This document shows positions 17,406 to 25,263 of a DNA stretch of 64,000 nt, piece after piece (the first letter of the stretch is position 1; the number at the start of each line of letters is the position of its first letter). The stretch lies in assembly GCF_014268275.3 (NCBI RefSeq), contig NZ_CP077084.1:3906001-3970000 (forward strand), given 5' to 3'. The notes beneath the pieces were generated by a model, which ran no database searches, was not told the origin of the DNA, and saw nothing but the letters and a program-made list of their open reading frames with translations. Source of the stretch: Pseudomonas tritici. Lineage in GTDB: Bacteria > Pseudomonadota > Gammaproteobacteria > Pseudomonadales > Pseudomonadaceae. A program made the translations under genes and the position numbers.

Positions 17406-19223
17406 ATGGACGAAGCAACTCCGACTTCAGACTATGAAGTACAACGCTTGCAGCGCGTCGCAGCCTTGTGCGCTCGCGATGCCGAACACGACGACGCCTT
17501 CGAAAAACTGGTCGCGATGACCTCGAACTATTTCGGTGCGCCCATCGCGCTGATTTCAATCATCGATGAGCATCAGCAGTGGTTCAAAGCACGCATCGGC
17601 ATTGAAGAAGAGCAAACCGCGCGCGAAATTTCATTTTGCGCCTATTCGCTGTTCGACCGGGTACCGCTTGAGATTCTCGACTCGCACAACGACGAGCGCT
17701 TTATAAACAATCCGATGGTCACCGGCACGCCCTACATTCGGTATTACGCCAGTGCGCCACTGATGACGGCTGACGGCTTCTCGCTGGGCAGTCTGTGTAT
17801 CATCGACACCGTGCCCCGCGAGCCAATGAGCGAGCGTGATTTTTCCATGCTGGTGTATTTCGCTGAGCTGGTGATGATGCACATCACTGGCGCGCGTGCT
17901 CGCATTTACATCGACCAGCCTACCGGGCTGTTCAACCGCCTGCGGTTTGAGGAAGACATCCGCCAGGCAGCGGCGACGTCCGAGCATTTTCACGTTTTTG
18001 CCGTTGATATTGTCTCCCCGGCCTTCTTGAACAACGTGGTCAAAGCGCTCGGCTACAACTTCGTCCAGGACCTGATCCTGGCGATCAAAGCACGTTTGCA
18101 CGCGCTGCTGCCCAGCCAATGCCTGTTATATAAAATCAGCCCGACGCGCTTCGGCTTTTTGTCAAAAGGCAGCGTGCCTCTGGAGGATGTGTGCGCCGGG
18201 ATTCTTGAAGATTTTCATACCCCCGTCGAGTGCCACGGGATCCCGATTCTCATGCATGCCGGTATTGGTGTCCTGGCAGTCACCAGTGGCGAGCCGCAGG
18301 ATTGGATCAGGCTCGTCGTTGCCGCAGCGGACGACGCCAGGGACAGAAACCTGGGGTGGTCGCTTTATCAACCGCACATCGATGCGGCGCAGCAGCGTGC
18401 TTTTATGCTCTTGAGTTCGTTGCCGGACGCTATGCGTGCCCGTCATCAATTAAGCCTGGTATTCCAGCCGAAGATCCAACTGCCGCAGGGTGAATGCAGC
18501 AGTGTCGAGGCATTGCTGCGTTGGGAGCATCCGCTATTCGGCGCGATCTCCCCTTCGGAATTTATTCCCTTGGCGGAAACAACCGCGCTGATGCATTCGA
18601 TCAGTTTTTGGGTACTCGACGCAGTCCTCCATCAGGCACTGTCCTGGAAACAGCAAGGGCTGGTGATTCGCATCGCCATGAACGTCACCGCGGGCGACCT
18701 GGAAACACCGCGATTTATCGACAAGATGATCGATGACATCCACAGGCTCCAACTCGACCCTGCCACGTTCGAGCTGGAGTTTACCGAAAGCGCGTTGATG
18801 ACTGATGCAGACACGGTCAGCCGGCAACTTGAACGAGCCCGCGGATACGGCATAGGCGTTGCTATTGATGACTTCGGCACGGGCTATAGCAATTGGACGT
18901 ACTTGCGCCAATTGCCCATTGATTCGGTCAAGCTGGACCAGTCATTGATCAGCAACATAAAAACCCATGAAAAAGATGCGCGTCTGGTCAAAACCCTGAT
19001 CGAATTGGCAAGGGGACTCAGCTACAAGGTAGTCGCAGAGGGCGTGGAAAACGCGGATACCCTCGAATTGATCACTCAATGGGGATGCTCGGAGGCCCAG
19101 GGTTTCTTGATCTCCAAGCCAATGGGGGCAGACGCCCTCGCCGATTGGTTTCAGGCAGGCGGCTACCGCACGATTACTGCACCGGCAGAAAATTCATCAG
19201 CAACAAGCTCTGCGCGTAGTTGA
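17406..19223 (+). CDS. GAF - degenerate GGDEF - EAL protein, probable c-di-GMP phosphodiesterase
   Basis: The 605-residue protein has a GAF domain (about 20-160: PIALISIIDEHQQWFKARIG, FCAYSLF), a GGDEF-like domain (about 165-310) in which the active motif is lost (PTRFGFL where GGDEF would be), and an EAL domain (about 335-590). The EAL residues look complete: EALLRW, MNVTAGDL, LEFTES, DDFGTGYS, VKLDQ, AEGVEN and EAQGF. It should therefore hydrolyse c-di-GMP, with the GAF domain sensing a ligand and the dead GGDEF perhaps binding GTP. No signal peptide or membrane span is seen. The last 50 bases overlap the end of the convergent lipoprotein gene. Confidence 0.88.
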   Translation: MDEATPTSDYEVQRLQRVAALCARDAEHDDAFEKLVAMTSNYFGAPIALISIIDEHQQWFKARIGIEEEQTAREISFCAYSLFDRVPLEILDSHNDERFINNPMVTGTPYIRYYASAPLMTADGFSLGSLCIIDTVPREPMSERDFSMLVYFAELVMMHITGARARIYIDQPTGLFNRLRFEEDIRQAAATSEHFHVFAVDIVSPAFLNNVVKALGYNFVQDLILAIKARLHALLPSQCLLYKISPTRFGFLSKGSVPLEDVCAGILEDFHTPVECHGIPILMHAGIGVLAVTSGEPQDWIRLVVAAADDARDRNLGWSLYQPHIDAAQQRAFMLLSSLPDAMRARHQLSLVFQPKIQLPQGECSSVEALLRWEHPLFGAISPSEFIPLAETTALMHSISFWVLDAVLHQALSWKQQGLVIRIAMNVTAGDLETPRFIDKMIDDIHRLQLDPATFELEFTESALMTDADTVSRQLERARGYGIGVAIDDFGTGYSNWTYLRQLPIDSVKLDQSLISNIKTHEKDARLVKTLIELARGLSYKVVAEGVENADTLELITQWGCSEAQGFLISKPMGADALADWFQAGGYRTITAPAENSSATSSARS

Positions 19224-19929
19224 CACCTATGCGCCGGTAGCGCTCATCGAGCATCTGGGTCAGCAGATCGAGGCGAGCGACAATCTTGCCGAACTCCACC
19301 GCGAAACTCAGGTTGCTGCCCTCCTCCGATATCTCGTTGGAAAACAGCAGCAACACCCCATTCGCATCCTGGCGCTTGCTCAGCAGCCAGGTGGCCTTCT
19401 CGATATTGCGCGCAGCATTGCTGACGAATTCAGGGTTGATCGCATCGGTGATGTAAAACTCCGTGCGCCCACCGTGAGCAGTCACGATCATGCTGCCGAT
19501 GGCATAGATAAAAGCGCCGACGCGGTCGCCTTTGAATTCCGGGCTCAAGGAATAGCTCAGCGCCGCCAAGTCACGGCGCTCCCCCAGCGCTGGAAGGGAT
19601 CGGCGTTGCTCGATGGCCTGGCGAATCTCCCGCGCAGCGGTCACCGCATCCGGGTAACCCGACTGACGCCACTGGCTGGGATTACGCAGATAGAGCTTGT
19701 TCATGAGCAAATACAGGCTTTGCAAATTGTCGCGCATGCCCAGTGTTGCCATGCGATCGACACTGGTCTGGAAGAATTCATCAGGTTTGCCATTGCTGAA
19801 CTGCTTGGCGATATCCCGACCCTGTTGCTGGCTGCAACCGCTGGCGCAGAGCATCAGCACGGCAGCCAGCAGCATGGGCTGGCGTAGCCGTCGAATATTG
19901 AAACGAGGAAACGTGCGATCCATCGGCAC
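19174..19929 (-). CDS. Putative lipoprotein (251 aa)
   Basis: The N-terminus has a positive stretch, a hydrophobic core and a lipobox (LMLCASGC, Cys near 32), so it is a predicted lipoprotein. The rest is helical (EFFQTSVDRMATLGMRDNLQ; LMNKLYLRNPSQW; VEFGKIVARLDLLTQMLDERYRR). I do not recognise a named family, but the type is seen in Pseudomonas. The start could be two codons later. Its final 50 bases overlap the end of the EAL gene tail to tail, so changes in either C-terminus affect the other. Confidence 0.75.
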   Translation of the reverse strand: MPMDRTFPRFNIRRLRQPMLLAAVLMLCASGCSQQQGRDIAKQFSNGKPDEFFQTSVDRMATLGMRDNLQSLYLLMNKLYLRNPSQWRQSGYPDAVTAAREIRQAIEQRRSLPALGERRDLAALSYSLSPEFKGDRVGAFIYAIGSMIVTAHGGRTEFYITDAINPEFVSNAARNIEKATWLLSKRQDANGVLLLFSNEISEEGSNLSFAVEFGKIVARLDLLTQMLDERYRRIGVNYAQSLLLMNFLPVQ

Positions 19930-20215
19930 CCGATCTGGCTCATCTGCCCACGCGGGAATCGGCGGGGCTGGGACAAGGATAGAGCTAAGAAATCAAAAAA
20001 AGTGCAATGGCCGTGGCTAGATAGTTGTAAGCAGATACCGTCCGGCCGGTGAACGGGCTCAAACGTGAAGAATTTTTTTTAGGCTCTATACTGTTTGCAA
20101 CAGCTGCGTGTGTTGTTGGCGATCCAGGGTGGCATTTCAACCTTTGAACGGCTTGGCGCGTTTTTCTATATCGCCCCGGCATACTCACCAGCAGCTGTAC
20201 ATGAGGGAGACGGCA

Positions 20216-20290
20216 ATGAAACATCCAATTCGCGCTCAAATGGTTGTTCAGGTGATTTGCCTGCTTTCGGTGGCTCAGCTTTTTTGTTGA
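20216..20290 (+). CDS. Possible 24-residue hydrophobic peptide
   Basis: A short frame, MKHPIRAQMVVQVICLLSVA plus four residues, follows a GAGGGAGA ribosome site at a good distance. Three positive charges precede one membrane span. It may be a small membrane peptide or just chance. It lies in a stretch (19930-20399) that otherwise has no gene that I can support. Confidence 0.3.
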   Translation: MKHPIRAQMVVQVICLLSVAQLFC

Positions 20291-20362
20291 GCGGCGTGTG
20301 ACTGCCTTCACATTCAGCTGCAGTTGCGGCAGTGAGAGGTATTGCCAGCTATAAGCCATCAT

Positions 20363-20390
20363 CTGGCCCGACAGTCGATTGCCGGGCCAG
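20363..20390 (-). terminator. Hairpin after the 4-TM gene
   Basis: CTGGCCCG and CGGGCCAG form an 8-bp stem 10-37 bases beyond the stop of the minus-strand membrane gene. There is no clear T run, so it may be a weak terminator or an mRNA-end stabiliser. Confidence 0.45.
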
Positions 20391-20399
20391 AGCGTGCAG

Positions 20400-20756
20400 C
20401 TATAGCAAGATCGTGGACAACATACCTAAGGCGCCCAGGCAAAACCCGATCAATGCGCCTCGACCGGGGAACTCCTGAAACAGCGCCCAGATTACGATAG
20501 GCTCCAGCAGCAATAAGGAGGTAACGGACACAACCGTCACCACCCAAATGTCACCGACCGCAAGATACCCCAGCCAATAAGCCCCCAGCAGACAAAGCCC
20601 GGCAAAGCACATCAACACAACAGGCATGATGAAAGCGTGCCATGAGCCGTCGCCCGCTTGAGCTAACTTGGCGGTCACCACCTCACTGTAGATTGCACAA
20701 AACTCACCGATGATCATCAACCCTAGAGCAGAAACTCCGAGTAGTTCTTTGGACAT
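20400..20756 (-). CDS. Small four-span membrane protein, EamA/SMR-like size
   Basis: The 118-residue protein is almost wholly hydrophobic, with four predicted spans (LLGVSALGLMIIGEFCAIY; FIMPVVLMCFAGLCLLGAY; VVTVVSVTSLLLLEPIVIW; LIGFCLGALGMLSTILL). Size and topology recall the small multidrug/half-EamA transporters (about 105-120 residues), and a Glu in span 1 fits that class, but identity is not sure. AAGGAG precedes the ATG by eight bases. A 53-residue frame upstream runs into its first codons, so the two may be coupled. Confidence 0.65.
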   Translation of the reverse strand: MSKELLGVSALGLMIIGEFCAIYSEVVTAKLAQAGDGSWHAFIMPVVLMCFAGLCLLGAYWLGYLAVGDIWVVTVVSVTSLLLLEPIVIWALFQEFPGRGALIGFCLGALGMLSTILL

Positions 20757-20884
20757 ATCAAAAACTCCTTCGTATTCAACGCAATATTCTTCAACTCCCA
20801 GTGGGCAATGCCGCTGCCCAGAGTTTCGTTGCAGTGAGACGAAGCAGCCTTGAACAGGCCTGAATTACCGAAGTGCTTTTCCAT
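20723..20884 (-). CDS. Possible 53-residue peptide upstream of, and overlapping, the 4-TM gene
   Basis: The frame starts MEKHFGNSGLF, seven bases after AAGGAC, and ends KNYSEFLL with TAG inside the next gene (34-base overlap). It has two Cys (one near 18, one near 44), several Gly/Ser/Asn residues and a balanced charge; there is no signal peptide or long hydrophobic span. A Met two codons upstream has a worse spacing. The good ribosome site and the coupling to a membrane protein are the only support. A secreted or toxic peptide with its exporter or immunity protein would fit this layout, but chance cannot be excluded. Confidence 0.4.
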   Translation of the reverse strand: MEKHFGNSGLFKAASSHCNETLGSGIAHWELKNIALNTKEFLICPKNYSEFLL

Positions 20885-20912
20885 GCTCATGTCCTTTATA
20901 GAAGGTGAGGCT

Positions 20913-20949
20913 TTAGCGACCAGATGAGGCGCTCGGCCTGATCATACGT
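20913..20949. repeat. 37-bp dispersed repeat, copy 1
   Basis: TTAGCGACCAGATGAGG and the following GGCCTGATCATACGT match a second copy at 22184-22220 at 31 of 37 positions. It lies upstream of the peptide/4-TM pair and of the plus-strand secreted-protein gene. Confidence 0.6.
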
Positions 20950-21059
20950 TTCGGCGGGCATCAGTAACAACCTTGGCCGTGGAACCGCCGCAACGGCCTG
21001 TTTATTTCTCGGTGTTTGTATAAGCTTGCCGTTCGTTTTTTCGGGACCAGGAAAGGTAA

Positions 21060-21461
21060 ATGAGTGACGACAATGGAAAGCGCTTGCTGATTAACCAGAA
21101 GCACATTTGCATGGCTGCAATCTCGCTGGTTTTCTCCTGCACCTGTGTTGCCGCAGACACTTACTCGGAGCTGAGCACGCCTGATAAATCGGGATTCATG
21201 TGGGGGCAGGTCTACCAGCATACAAAAGCCGCATGTGGCACTCTCCCGCAAGACCTTGAAGACGATTACGCGAAGGCGATCCGATTCCTTTCAGAGGCCA
21301 GCCCAGAATTTGGACCGACCTTTAAGGACGGCCTGAAGCCCAGCCTTAAGAAGGCGCCTCCAAAATCAGCCGAGGAACTGGAGGACGTATGTGTCAAAGG
21401 TCAGACAGGCCTCAGAAACCAAGTGAAACTCGCCAGATACTGGTTTACCGAAAAATGGTGA
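21060..21461 (+). CDS. Hypothetical secreted protein (133 aa)
   Basis: AGGAAAGG precedes the ATG. An N-terminal signal peptide is likely (QKHICMAAISLVFSCTCVAA, cut near 32). The mature part of about 100 residues holds WGQVYQHTKAACGTLPQDLEDDY, with two Cys in the mature chain (ACG and DVCV) that may form a disulfide in the periplasm. No family is recognised. The base composition is lower in GC than the core genes, in keeping with the accessory stretch. Confidence 0.65.
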   Translation: MSDDNGKRLLINQKHICMAAISLVFSCTCVAADTYSELSTPDKSGFMWGQVYQHTKAACGTLPQDLEDDYAKAIRFLSEASPEFGPTFKDGLKPSLKKAPPKSAEELEDVCVKGQTGLRNQVKLARYWFTEKW

Positions 21462-21689
21462 GTGTGGAATAGCGAGACGGCGAGAGTTGCTATCAGGCGC
21501 TACTTTCAGTGCCTTCCACCGTCTATGCTCGTGAGGTCGGCATCTGCGTTTCAATGTCAGATTTAATTTCGCGAGTCGGGGGCCAGCATGCTTGCCATAT
21601 GCCGCCCGCGCAGAACTTCGAGCTTTTGTTTTAATCCCAAGCGTGCTTTAAAGATTAACGCCTGCTGACAGCCCATAGAGGTTCACAAA

Positions 21690-22121
21690 ATGAAAATGAC
21701 ACTACCCGCCCTGGTGTTGGGTGTTCTGATATCGCAAGGAGCGATAGCCGCCGGTGATGGTACAGCCGCTCTTGGAGGTGGCGTTGGTGGTGCACTTGGC
21801 AATATCGTCGGCCAACAGCTTGGCGGCTCAACGGGTGCAGCGGTAGGCGCAGGCTTAGGGGGGGCCGCCGGTGGAGCAGTCGGTGCCCAGAAGGGTAAGA
21901 GGACAGAAGCTGCGATAGGCGGCGGAGTTGGCTCTGCGGGTGGGTCACTTATAGGCAATCGTCTGGGCGGCACAACTGGTTCGACTATCGGAGCGGGTCT
22001 CGGTGGCGCTGCAGGTGGCGCGCTCGGCAACAACCTGGCGGATGATGAGAGCAATCATCGATCTGACGGGAAAAAGCACAAAGGCAACAATAAGCACAAG
22101 CATAAGAACAAGCGCCATTGA
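21690..22121 (+). CDS. Glycine-zipper protein with a basic His/Lys tail
   Basis: The 143-residue protein has a short signal peptide (PALVLGVLISQGAIAA). Three to four glycine-zipper blocks follow (GGGVGGALGNIVGQQLGG; GAGLGGAAGGAVGAQ; GGGVGSAGGSLIGNRLGG; GAGLGGAAGGALGNNLA) that can pack as membrane-embedded helix hairpins. The C-terminal 25 residues are almost all Lys, His, Asn and Arg. Glycine-zipper 2TM proteins of this kind are envelope proteins of unclear job in Pseudomonas. The internal repetition is high. Confidence 0.75.
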   Translation: MKMTLPALVLGVLISQGAIAAGDGTAALGGGVGGALGNIVGQQLGGSTGAAVGAGLGGAAGGAVGAQKGKRTEAAIGGGVGSAGGSLIGNRLGGTTGSTIGAGLGGAAGGALGNNLADDESNHRSDGKKHKGNNKHKHKNKRH

Positions 22122-22183
22122 TGAGCCATGGCTCGTGCTTGCAGTAGGCGCCAATAAATGCAGACGCCGTTTGGCGGGTCAGC

Positions 22184-22220
22184 TTAGCGAACAAGTGAGG
22201 GGCTGGGCCTGATCATATGT
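22184..22220. repeat. 37-bp dispersed repeat, copy 2
   Basis: This is the partner of the element at 20913-20949; the shared core is GGCCTGATCATA plus TTAGCGA. It lies 63 bases after the glycine-zipper stop and 94 bases before the PAS-GGDEF gene. Confidence 0.6.
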
Positions 22221-22313
22221 GTGAGCACCTGTTTTGAATAACCGGGGTTCGACGAGTATGAACGGTATTAAAAACTCGCAGGACTCCCCGCCGCCGCCCG
22301 TCATGATTGGGCT

Positions 22314-23213
22314 ATGATCAGGCCATCTGAACCGGACGCCCAATGCCCCATGCCCGTTGACCTACAAGCGCTCTATCCAAAACTGATCCACTTGATGCTG
22401 GATACGGTATTCGTCGTCGACAGCGACAACCAGATTGTCTTCGTGAGCGACGCCTGTGAGTCACTGCTCGGCTACCGCGCCGAAGAGCTGATCGGCACCC
22501 TGATCATCCACTACATGCACCCTGAAGACCTCGCGCGCACCCGCGCCTCAATAGTTCGGGTCATGAATGGCCAAGCCCACGTCGACTTCCGCAACCGTTA
22601 TCTGCGCAAGGATGGCAGCGTCGTACACATTTTGTGGGCGGCCTTCTGGTCCAAAGAAGTCGGTGCGCGGATCGGTGTCGCGCGGGACGTAACGGCGCTC
22701 ACCCAGGCCGAGGAAGAGTTACGCTTCCTCGCCCATCATGACCCGCTGACGGCCCTCACCAACCGATCGCTGTTCAACGATCGGCTCGACAGTGCGCTGC
22801 AAAGTGCACAGAGCCATGACCGGAGCTTGGCGTTGCTGTTTCTGGACATCAACGACTTCAAGTGCATCAACGATGTGCATGGTCATGCCATGGGCGATCG
22901 CGTGCTCTGTGTGATTGCACGACGGCTAGAGCGCTGTGTGCACGAAGGCGATCTAGTGGCCCGGATGGGCGGTGATGAATTCACGGTACTGATCACGGAT
23001 ATCCAGTCGCCGGATGCGGTTGCCGGGAAGGTGGCGCAGATACTTGCGGTCATGGCTGAGCCACTGGGAGCCGAGTTTGGCGGAGTGAAAATGCCGTCTT
23101 GCAGCGTCGGCGTGGCGTTTTATCCGGAGGATGGAGAGGATGCGGATACGCTGTTGAGTCATGCGGATGGGGAGATGTATCGGGTGAAGAGGCTGCGGGT
23201 TGCGAGTGAGTGA
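22314..23213 (+). CDS. PAS-GGDEF diguanylate cyclase, I-site altered
   Basis: The 299-residue protein has a PAS domain with PAC (about 25-140: VDSDNQIVFVSDACESLLGY, RYLRKDGSVVHILWAAF) and a GGDEF domain (about 145-297) with the intact active motif ARMGGDEFTVL. It should therefore make c-di-GMP. The inhibitory I-site (RxxD five residues before the motif) reads HEGD, so product feedback is probably lost. The start is uncertain: the ATG at 22314 and the one at 22353 both lack a good ribosome site. No membrane span is seen, so PAS senses an internal signal. Confidence 0.88.
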   Translation: MIRPSEPDAQCPMPVDLQALYPKLIHLMLDTVFVVDSDNQIVFVSDACESLLGYRAEELIGTLIIHYMHPEDLARTRASIVRVMNGQAHVDFRNRYLRKDGSVVHILWAAFWSKEVGARIGVARDVTALTQAEEELRFLAHHDPLTALTNRSLFNDRLDSALQSAQSHDRSLALLFLDINDFKCINDVHGHAMGDRVLCVIARRLERCVHEGDLVARMGGDEFTVLITDIQSPDAVAGKVAQILAVMAEPLGAEFGGVKMPSCSVGVAFYPEDGEDADTLLSHADGEMYRVKRLRVASE

Positions 23214-23264
23214 AGATATGAAGTACACCGTAGCGTAGGGTCTCGCAACCCGCGTCGGTAAAGA

Positions 23265-23299
23265 GCCAATGCCCCGACGAGTCGGGGCATTGGCTTTTA
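23265..23299. terminator. Strong terminator after the diguanylate cyclase gene
   Basis: A 14-bp perfect stem, GCCAATGCCCCGAC and its complement with a GA loop, is followed by TTTTAT. It ends the PAS-GGDEF transcript. Confidence 0.85.
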
Positions 23300-23371
23300 T
23301 GGTCTTGGATAAATCAAAGGGCTTTTCAGCCTTACGGGTGAAGAACCGCTTGCTGACCATCATGCACGAGG

Positions 23372-23869
23372 CTATTTGGCTTGGCGAAGCACAAGTTCCG
23401 ATAGACGGGTCTTAACGCGGAAGCAGAACTCACGAATTTGAAATTGATAAGCGGGCATAACCATGTAGTTCAAGTCAGGACCTAATGAGTCTTTGATTTC
23501 CATATATTTAGCGGTCTTGGCAGCAATGGCTTGGTACTCCGCCTCGTATTTAACGTAAGACGCTTTGTTGTAAACCTTCAAAACGTCCAGTTCTTTACGG
23601 CATTGCTCTGCGCGATTTTGGTTTAAGTCTGTTTCTGATTCTGACTGAGCAGCTTCCGCAGAGGCAGGGACGTGGGAGTCAGCACTGGTGCCCGCAGGTG
23701 CAGCCTCATATCGCACAGTCCAATTAGGTGGTGTCGAAGACGCGACTTCAGGGGGGGCTTCCTGGACGACGGCAGGAGGCGGAGTCACGTTAGATTTTTC
23801 TGGCGTTTTCGTAGCGCATCCAGAGAGGGCAAGTCCTACCACTACAGCGATGCCACACAGTTTATACAT
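23372..23869 (-). CDS. Putative lipoprotein (165 aa)
   Basis: I start it at MYKLCGIAVVVGLALSGC, which makes a lipoprotein signal with Cys18. A Pro/Ala/Ser-rich linker follows (residues 22-75: TPPPAVVQEAPPEVASSTPP), then a helical C-terminal domain with Cys residues (EQCRKELDVLKVYNKASY, EFCFRVKTRL). A much longer frame to 24061 is open but its first part has no protein-like character. No family is recognised. Confidence 0.65.
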   Translation of the reverse strand: MYKLCGIAVVVGLALSGCATKTPEKSNVTPPPAVVQEAPPEVASSTPPNWTVRYEAAPAGTSADSHVPASAEAAQSESETDLNQNRAEQCRKELDVLKVYNKASYVKYEAEYQAIAAKTAKYMEIKDSLGPDLNYMVMPAYQFQIREFCFRVKTRLSELVLRQAK

Positions 23870-24225
23870 CGGTTTCACCAAGACGTAATTATGGTTGGCT
23901 GAGTCGTTAGGTTCTGGGTAAAAGTAATAACTCACTCGATGATCGAGTATAAATTTTCTACCAGACTCAAGGCGCTCAGCCTCTCTTCCTTGAGTGCGCA
24001 GGTGAGTGATAATAGTAAAAAAACAAAGAGATGACGAGTAAAAGCTCGTCAGAAAAGCCACAGATTTAACGGGACAATTGCGGTGGGTCCAAGCTGAGCA
24101 TGGACCCTCATTGTGCCGTGTTCGGATCGCAGGGCAAGATGAGGCGACTCATGCAATAGGTGCAATCGCCAAGCCTTTCAAATAGGCAACGTTTCGGAAC
24201 GCCTACGAAAAACCGTGTTCCGCCA
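23870..24225. other. Gap without a gene
   Basis: This 356-base, AT-richer stretch has no gene that I can support. It holds one 6-bp stem (GGGTCC / GGACCC, 24085-24107) and then runs into the tRNA-derived direct repeat. Confidence 0.5.
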
Positions 24226-24341
24226 CCAAACCCCAGAAACACAAAAGCCCCGCTTTCGCGAGGCTTTCGTTTGAATCTTGGCGGGAAACCAGGGATTCGA
24301 ACCCTGGAGACGCTATTAACATCCGCCGGTTTTCAAGACCG
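24226..24341. repeat. Attachment-type direct repeat, distal copy with tRNA-Ser 3' fragment
   Basis: It matches 27770-27885 at 113 of 116 bases. From 24279 on it equals the 3' part of tRNA-Ser (minus strand: CCA end, T arm, variable arm, anticodon stem up to the loop). It then diverges, so the D arm and the 5' acceptor strand are absent and this copy cannot make a tRNA. The hairpin GCCCCGCTTTCGCGAGGC-type terminator lies in the repeat. Confidence 0.85.
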
Positions 24342-24571
24342 ATAGGCAAATTCAAGCGGGCCGACGCCCTGAAGGCCGTCGGCGTTCCATTACTCATGGC
24401 AACCGGTCAGTCTACAGACCGCATTCTGCAGGGGGGGCGTTTTGAGTTTGGGAACCGTTTTTGCCCTCCCAAGCATCCTGTCGAATGAAGGCAAGCCACA
24501 GCATTGCCCAACGATTTACGAAATACATCGTGACTGTTTTGGGCCAGAAGCGGACCCGCACCGAACACCCC

Positions 24572-25015
24572 TCACGCTTGGCGCTTATACGTCAGGTAAT
24601 CATGGGCACCGGTACCGGTGCATAAAAACCCTGCCTTCTCGTACATCCTCTTCGCGGGGTTATCAGGTCGCACACTCAACCGCAACTGCGTAAATCCGTG
24701 CCGTGCCGCGTCCAGTGCATAGGCTTCCAAGAGGGCCATTCCCACCCCGCTACGCCGATGTTCTGGACTTACATGGATAGTGCAAAGTTCTGCGTAACTC
24801 TGCTCAGGTATCCAGAGTGAGTAACCTGCGAAGGCATTACCCATGAACGCGACGTTCAGACGTTCAAAATTCTCTACCCAACGCGTCAGGTGCCGTTCCA
24901 GTTGGGCTCGCCACGATGCTTCATGCTCGGGCTCCCAACAGCGGATATAGCTCTCCTCGCCTCTGTAGATGGCCGGAAGATCGGTAACACGTGCTTGTCT
25001 GAGTTGTAGTGCCAT
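24572..25015 (-). CDS. GNAT-family N-acetyltransferase
   Basis: Start MALQLRQARVTDLPAIYRGE is chosen because AAGG lies eight bases upstream; an in-frame Met 16 codons earlier is less likely. The 147-residue product has the GNAT fold. The acetyl-CoA loop is HVSPEHRRSGVGMALLEA (Q/RxxGxG/A pattern), and RMYEKAGF is near the end. The substrate is unknown; small molecule or protein N-terminus are both possible. It is the first gene inside the tRNA-Ser island. Confidence 0.82.
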   Translation of the reverse strand: MALQLRQARVTDLPAIYRGEESYIRCWEPEHEASWRAQLERHLTRWVENFERLNVAFMGNAFAGYSLWIPEQSYAELCTIHVSPEHRRSGVGMALLEAYALDAARHGFTQLRLSVRPDNPAKRMYEKAGFLCTGTGAHDYLTYKRQA

Positions 25016-25180
25016 TCCATTAGCCTTTGATGACGTGAAGGTATGGTATGGCTTGCCTGACATTTCGCAAAGCCGGACGATGGGTCGCGATCCGGGTGCA
25101 GCGCGAGGTTACAGGTGGCTAACAGCCGATCATGAAAGGCTGCTTCTGGCCGATTTCTGCCAGTTAGGGCCACCCAGTGT

Positions 25181-25249
25181 ACTGGTCAAACCCGATGCAA
25201 ATGACTGGTCAAGTCGAATGCAAATGTGTGGTCAGGTGGAGTGCAATTA
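25181..25249. repeat. Three tandem 23-bp imperfect repeats, possible insertion-sequence end
   Basis: Units at 25181, 25204 and 25227 share the pattern CTGGTCAA-N6-ATGCAAATG; units 1 and 2 differ at few bases and the third is weaker. A TGT sits just before unit 1. Multiple short repeats of this kind mark the ends of IS21-family elements. No transposase gene is nearby, so this would be a lone end. The identification is not firm. Confidence 0.5.
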
Positions 25250-25263
25250 CCCACGTGCTTCGT

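Noticed and set aside
25181..25249. CRISPR array
   Set aside because: The repeats are in direct contact with no spacers and no cas genes are near.
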